From the NCBI RefSeq assembly GCF_000971235.1, contig NZ_BBMB01000012.1:124001-188000 (forward strand): a stretch of DNA of 64,000 bases, given 5' to 3'. Shown piece after piece: positions 60,559-64,000 of the stretch; position 1 is the stretch's first letter; every line of letters starts with the position of its first letter. The notes under the pieces were generated by a model. That model did not search any database, had not been told where the DNA came from, and was given only the letters and a program-made list of their open reading frames with translations. The DNA is from Demequina subtropica (GTDB taxonomy: Bacteria; Actinomycetota; Actinomycetes; Actinomycetales; Demequinaceae). The position numbers and the translations under genes are program-made.

Positions 60559-61881
60559 ATGGAGCATTTCGACACGATCGTGATCGGCGCCGGCGTCGCG
60601 GGCCTCAGCGCGGCAAGGCTGCTCGCCGCTTCCGGGCGCACCGTGGTGGTCCTCGAGGCCCGCGCCCGCGTGGGCGGCAGGGTCTGGACCGAGCGCGGCG
60701 ACGGCCGCATCACGGACCTGGGCGCGTCCTGGATCCACGGTGTCGACGGCAGCCCCGTCGCGGCGGCGGCCACCGCTTTCGGCATGCCGACGGTCGAGTT
60801 CACGGTGGGCGGGTACCAGGTCGACAGCCGCCCCATCGCCTACTACTCGCCGGCAGGCATGCGGCTCGGCGACGACGAGGCGGCACGGTTCGCGGCCGAT
60901 GTGCACGCGGTCGATGCGTCCCTGGAGGCAGTCATCGCCCGCTCCGGGACCGCGGACTCGTACCGCGACGTCACGGAGGCGGCCATCGCCGCCCAGGGTT
61001 GGGGCAAGGCACGGGCGCAGCGCGTGCGGGAGCATCTCGAGCACCGCTCCGAGGAGCAGTACGGCGCGTGGATCACGGAGCTCGCCGCGCACGGCCTCGA
61101 CGACGACTCGATCGAGGGCGACGAGGTGGTCTTCCCGGAGGGATACGACGCCCTGCCGCGCAGACTGGCCGAGGGCCTCGACGTCCGGCTCGGGCATGTG
61201 GTGTCGCGGATCGCGTGGTCCGGCGCGGGCGTCCGCGTCCGCTCCGACCAGGGCGAGCTCATGGGCGCCACCGCGGTGCTCACGGTGCCCGTGGGCGTCC
61301 TCAAGTCGGGCGACCTCGCCATCGTGCCCCCGCTGCCTGAGCCCGTCTCGGGGGCGCTGTCGCGGCTCGGGATGAACCGCTTCGAGAAGTTGTTCCTGCG
61401 CTTCCCCACGCGCTTCTGGGACGAGGACGTCTACGCGATCCGGCAGCTCGGCCCCGAAGGGCGCGCGTGGCACTCCTGGTACGACCTCACCGCGCTGCAC
61501 GGGGAGCCGACCCTGCTCACGTTCGCGGCAGGTCCCCCGGCGCGCGAGATCGCCGGGTGGGACGATGCGCGCGTTGCGGAGTCCGTCATGGTCCAGCTCC
61601 GCAGGCTGTACGGGGACCGCGCGGTCGACCCCGTCGACGTCCGCGTCACCGCGTGGCACGCGGACCCCTACGCGCGGGGCTCCTATGCGTACATGACCGT
61701 CGGTTCGGCCACCTCGGACCACGATGCGCTCGCCACCCCGGTCGGCGGCGTGCTCCACCTCGCCGGGGAGGCCACATGGACCGACGACCCGGCGACGGTG
61801 CCGGCGGCGATGCTCTCCGGGCACCGGGCCGCGTCACGCATCGTGGGGCGCGACCTCGGGATCGACAGGCTCTGGCGCTAG
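60559..61881 (+). CDS. Flavin-containing amine oxidase (polyamine/monoamine oxidase-like)
   Basis: A 440-residue FAD enzyme. The N-terminal dinucleotide motif is [19 protein letters not shown] with VLEARARVGGRVWTE, then DLGASWIHGVDGSP. The C-terminal FAD motif is VLHLAGEATWTDDPATVPAAM. The WIHG motif is typical of polyamine and spermine oxidases, which oxidise amines to aldehydes with H2O2. Start ATG 60559 has AGGAG upstream. With GadB, the decarboxylase and the gamma-glutamyl-GABA hydrolase it fits amine and GABA metabolism, although it is not in an operon with them. Confidence 0.88.
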   Translation: MEHFDTIVIGAGVAGLSAARLLAASGRTVVVLEARARVGGRVWTERGDGRITDLGASWIHGVDGSPVAAAATAFGMPTVEFTVGGYQVDSRPIAYYSPAGMRLGDDEAARFAADVHAVDASLEAVIARSGTADSYRDVTEAAIAAQGWGKARAQRVREHLEHRSEEQYGAWITELAAHGLDDDSIEGDEVVFPEGYDALPRRLAEGLDVRLGHVVSRIAWSGAGVRVRSDQGELMGATAVLTVPVGVLKSGDLAIVPPLPEPVSGALSRLGMNRFEKLFLRFPTRFWDEDVYAIRQLGPEGRAWHSWYDLTALHGEPTLLTFAAGPPAREIAGWDDARVAESVMVQLRRLYGDRAVDPVDVRVTAWHADPYARGSYAYMTVGSATSDHDALATPVGGVLHLAGEATWTDDPATVPAAMLSGHRAASRIVGRDLGIDRLWR

Positions 61882-61885
61882 GACG

Positions 61886-62386
61886 TCACGCGGCGCGTGC
61901 CTCGAGGCCGATCGACATCCCTCCGTGTGCCTCGCTGCAGATGACCAGCAGCTCGCCGTCGCGCGCCACGCCCGTCGTGACACCGTCGGCGGAGACACCT
62001 TCGGACTCCGCCTCTGCGATCGCCTCCGACACGACTGCCGGATCGGCCCCGAGCGAGCGGACGATGCCACGAGCGAGGTCCTCGAGCTCGCCGACGGCCG
62101 CGTCGCCGACCGCGTCGAGCACCATCAACCCTGCCGTCCGGTCGTCCAGCGAGCCGCCGAGCTCCATGAAGTACTCGAGCTCCGCGACATTGGCGTCGAG
62201 CGCCGCGTCGAGCGTCTGGACGGGGCCGGCGCCGACGCCGGAACCCGCGGCCGCCGACGCCTCCCCCGGCCCGTGAATCGCGTATGCGCCCACGATCACG
62301 GTGAGCGCGATCACGAGGGCGATCCCCGATCCCGCCCACAGCTCCGGGGACGATGCCTCGTCGGCCTGGGGGCGCATGGTGGTCAT
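61886..62386 (-). CDS. Membrane-anchored extracytoplasmic protein of unknown function
   Basis: A 166-residue protein. A short cytoplasmic N-terminus precedes one membrane helix (GIALVIALTVIVGAYAI) and an acidic, helical extracytoplasmic part (AALDANVAELEYFMELGG; VGELEDLARGIVRSLGADPA). I recognise no domain. Start ATG 62386 has GAGAGG upstream; longer frames run into the promoter region. It converges on the amine oxidase gene with a 4-nt gap. Confidence 0.6.
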   Translation of the reverse strand: MTTMRPQADEASSPELWAGSGIALVIALTVIVGAYAIHGPGEASAAAGSGVGAGPVQTLDAALDANVAELEYFMELGGSLDDRTAGLMVLDAVGDAAVGELEDLARGIVRSLGADPAVVSEAIAEAESEGVSADGVTTGVARDGELLVICSEAHGGMSIGLEARAA

Positions 62387-62554
62387 GGCGGTCCTCTCGG
62401 GTCGGTGCGATCCACGCGACCGCATCACCGAGCCTTCCGCGCGACGGCCTCGCGCGCATCGTCCAGACGCAGTGACCCGTCGCTGCCACGGACGCAGTAC
62501 GACGTGCATCGTCCCCCGCAGATGCACGAACGGGGCCGACCCACTTGACCCGCC
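62387..62554. other. Non-coding divergent promoter region
   Basis: Upstream region of the minus-strand membrane protein and of the VOC/HxlR operon. No gene is supported. It contains two copies of GCATCGTCC (62456 and 62506), the reverse complement of the recurrent 9-mer, 50 bp apart. A half-site CCACTTG at 62540-62546 precedes the HxlR-type operator. Confidence 0.5.
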
Positions 62555-62571
62555 ACTTGCTTTTTGCAAGT
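62555..62571. promoter_or_regulatory. HxlR-type operator candidate
   Basis: ACTTGC-TTTTT-GCAAGT is a perfect 6-bp dyad with an A/T spacer, 42 bp upstream of the VOC gene and in a locally A+T-rich patch. HxlR-family repressors bind short dyads of this type, and the gene two positions downstream encodes an HxlR protein. A further ACTTG half-site lies 14 bp upstream (62541). Confidence 0.65.
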
Positions 62572-62613
62572 ATGGCTTTCGTCCATATTGCCGGACCCTG
62601 GGGAGGGACCACC

Positions 62614-63048
62614 ATGACCGCGATGTTCGTGAACGTCCCGGTGACCGATCTCGAGCGCGCGAAGGCGTTCTACACGGCCGTCGGCTTCACCATCAACCCG
62701 CTCTTCAGCGACCACAACGCCGCGTGCGTCGTGGTCGAGGACGACCATGCGTACTTCATGATCGTCACGCGCGACCACTTCCAGACGTTCACCGACAAGC
62801 CCCTCGGGGACCCCGCGGTGAACCCGTCCGCGTCGACGTCGCTGTTCCTCGAGTCCCGCGAGGCCGTCGATGCGACGCTCACCAGCGGACTCGCCGCAGG
62901 CGGCACCGAGGAGAAGCCCGCCACCGACTACGGCTTCATGTACCAGCGCCAGATCACCGATCCCGACGGCAACATCATCGAGTTCGGCTACATGGACCCC
63001 GTCGCCGCGGCGCAGGGGCCCGAGGCGTACATGAACCAGCAGGCCTGA
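62614..63048 (+). CDS. VOC-family (glyoxalase/bleomycin-resistance-like) protein
   Basis: A 144-residue two-motif vicinal-oxygen-chelate protein: MFVNVPVTDLERAKAFYTAV at the N-terminus and QITDPDGNIIEFGYMDP at the C-terminus. The latter resembles the PhnB/YaeR-type proteins annotated as glyoxalase-like. It is likely an enzyme or binding protein acting on an electrophile or antibiotic. Start ATG 62614 follows GGGAGGGA. The HxlR gene follows 5 nt after the stop, so the two form an operon controlled by the dyad at 62555-62571. Confidence 0.88.
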   Translation: MTAMFVNVPVTDLERAKAFYTAVGFTINPLFSDHNAACVVVEDDHAYFMIVTRDHFQTFTDKPLGDPAVNPSASTSLFLESREAVDATLTSGLAAGGTEEKPATDYGFMYQRQITDPDGNIIEFGYMDPVAAAQGPEAYMNQQA

Positions 63049-63053
63049 GGCCC

Positions 63054-63695
63054 ATGGCGGCACGGGAGTACGGCCAGTACTGCGGCGTCACACGAGCCGT
63101 CGAGCTCGTGGGCGAGCGCTGGGCCCTGCTCATCGTGCGCGACCTCCTGGTCGGGCCGCGCCGCTACGGAGAGCTCGCCGCGGGACTCCCCCGCATCCCG
63201 AGCAACATCCTGGCGGCGCGGCTCAAGGAGCTGCAGGCCGCAGGTGTGATCCGCCGCATCCCGCGCCTGCGGGTCGTGGTCTACGAGCTCACGCCGTACG
63301 GGCGCGAGCTCGAACCGGTGGTGCTGGCGCTCGGCGCCTGGGGGCTCCAGCATCTCGACGAGCCCCGCCCGGAGCAGATCGTCACCCCCGCGTCGATGGC
63401 GATAACGTTGCGGACGGCCTTCCGGCCGCTCGTCGCGGCGGGCCTGCCGGCGACCACGTACGGCGCCCGCTTCGACGATGCGCCGCTCCGGGTCCGCGTC
63501 GACGCCTCAGGGCTCGACCTCTCCCGGAAGGACGGCCCCGTGGACCTCCTGCTCGAGGCCAGCCCCGGCATCCACCGACTCGTCGCGGGCGATCTGGCCC
63601 CCGCGGCGGCGCTCGCGTCGGGGGCCGTCGGCATCCTCGCCGGCCCCGATGCCCTTCTCGCGCGCTTCGCCGAGACCTTCCGCCTCGCGGCGTGA
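63054..63695 (+). CDS. HxlR-family transcriptional regulator
   Basis: A 213-residue regulator. The N-terminal winged helix contains YCGVTRAVELVGERWALLIV, the Cys often used for redox sensing, then DLLVGPRRYGELAAGLPRIP and the wing VVYELTPYGRELEPV. The extra 100-residue C-terminal part is a separate domain (SMAITLRTAFRPLVAAGL onward) resembling SCP2-like or ligand-binding tails. It probably represses the VOC operon and responds to electrophiles or oxidants through the N-terminal Cys. A 6-bp inverted repeat at 63698-63716 may terminate the transcript. Confidence 0.88.
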   Translation: MAAREYGQYCGVTRAVELVGERWALLIVRDLLVGPRRYGELAAGLPRIPSNILAARLKELQAAGVIRRIPRLRVVVYELTPYGRELEPVVLALGAWGLQHLDEPRPEQIVTPASMAITLRTAFRPLVAAGLPATTYGARFDDAPLRVRVDASGLDLSRKDGPVDLLLEASPGIHRLVAGDLAPAAALASGAVGILAGPDALLARFAETFRLAA

Positions 63696-63777
63696 CGGCA
63701 CGCGGGAATGGCGTGCGGATGCCCGACCGTTCCCTCTGAGGCGCGCACCGAGGCGACGCCGAGGGAGGGAGAGGGAC

Positions 63778-64000
63778 GTGAGCGAGAGCGCCGACACCGC
63801 ACCCCCCAACAGCCCCTTCGGCTCGGAGGACGCGCTGCGCGCCGTGCCCCGGCCGGACGGTACCGCTCCCCTGGTGCTCGTGCTCGGCGCGACCGGGTAC
63901 ATCGGTGGACGCCTGGTGCCGCGGCTGCTCGCGGGCGGCTACCGCGTCCGCGTGCTCACGCGGTCCGCACGCCGGGTCCAGGCGCTGCCGTGGTCCGCCG
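63778..64000 (+). CDS. NAD(P)-binding (SDR/NmrA-like) protein, 5' part only
   Basis: The first 74 codons of a gene that runs off the window. A 30-residue polar leader precedes a Rossmann start PLVLVLGATGYIGGRLVPRL with LLAGGYRVRVLTRSARRV. This is typical of extended SDR or NmrA-like proteins such as the DUF2867-containing group. GTG 63778 follows a long purine tract (GAGGGAGGGAGAGGGAC), which provides the ribosome site. It is downstream of the HxlR gene by 82 nt. The remainder is needed to assign function. Confidence 0.75.
   Translation, partial: MSESADTAPPNSPFGSEDALRAVPRPDGTAPLVLVLGATGYIGGRLVPRLLAGGYRVRVLTRSARRVQALPWSA

Noticed and set aside
63698..63716. Terminator after the HxlR gene
   Set aside because: GCACGC and GCGTGC form only a 6-bp stem with a 7-nt loop and no T-tract. 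It is too weak to list as a separate feature.
1..64000. tRNA, rRNA, transposase, integrase or prophage genes
   Set aside because: I looked for T-loop-like GGTTCRAATCC motifs, rRNA core sequences and transposase DDE or integrase motifs and saw none.

Overview
The window is chromosomal DNA from a very GC-rich actinobacterium (roughly 70% G+C by eye). It is consistent with a member of the Micrococcales such as the Demequina/Cellulomonas relatives, but no marker gene fixes the genus. The evidence is strong GC3 bias, frequent GTG starts, ATGA/GTGA/TGATG stop-start overlaps, many apparently leaderless promoters (a TANNNT-like hexamer 6-8 nt before the start codon), actinobacterial families (high-molecular-weight FabG, DUF2254, NrdD/NrdG under NrdR-type boxes) and a cell-wall-anchored repeat protein. 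I see no rRNA, tRNA, CRISPR array, insertion sequence or prophage.

Layout. 1-2.8 kb: end of a probable LysR regulator, an EI24/CysZ-like membrane protein, an amidohydrolase and an OsmC peroxidase. 3.0-7.6 kb: a tightly coupled five-gene operon (SDR, TetR, SCP2-like protein, class III aminotransferase, MFS exporter) behind a perfect 16-bp palindrome; its substrate is unknown. 7.6-12.3 kb: a CXXC membrane protein under a CsoR-like operator, a Cof-type HAD phosphatase, a gamma-glutamyl-GABA hydrolase-like peptidase, a nucleoside phosphorylase/PfkB kinase pair and an esterase. 12.3-18 kb: a methyltransferase, a NUDIX-PIN fusion, DUF2254, glutathione peroxidase, YitT and an MFS carrier. 18.1-26.1 kb: a fatty-acid oxidation regulon (acyl-CoA dehydrogenase/oxidase, TetR, thiolase, FabG4-like reductase, MaoC hydratase, FadD) with a 41-bp dyad between the divergent arms. 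26-30 kb: glutaminase, then nrdG and nrdD converging on an unusual inverted-repeat element. 30.1-38.3 kb: an M15 peptidase, a DHOD-like flavoenzyme, a phosphodiester glycosidase, a GT2-GtrA fusion, a Pr6Pr protein, glutamate decarboxylase and a membrane protein. 38.3-45.6 kb: a MetE-like enzyme, an LRV-repeat protein, a PLP decarboxylase, a small membrane protein and the pntAB transhydrogenase.

45.8-58.3 kb is one gene on the minus strand encoding a predicted 4168-residue surface protein. It has a signal peptide, an N-terminal region with a GEVEDY-type domain, 28 tandem repeats of about 131 residues and a C-terminal sorting-like signal (LGSTG, hydrophobic helix, basic tail). A Lys near the start and an Asn near the end of the repeat are invariant in all 28 copies, with an acidic DD[LM] motif between them. 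This is the arrangement expected of autocatalytic isopeptide domains. A divergent small lipoprotein gene sits at its 5' side. 59-64 kb holds small enzymes and regulators (LURP-one-like, SRPBCC, ABM-like, amine oxidase, VOC plus HxlR) and the start of an NAD-binding protein.

Working together: GlsA, GadB, the PLP decarboxylase, the gamma-glutamyl-GABA hydrolase and the amine oxidase point to active glutamate/GABA/amine metabolism. NrdDG and PntAB fit an organism that also grows without oxygen. The fad-like regulon supports growth on fatty acids. The most novel items are the giant repeat protein, the SDR/TetR/SCP2/aminotransferase/MFS operon, the LRV protein with a Cys cluster, the NUDIX-PIN fusion and a heavily over-represented 9-mer GGACGATGC.
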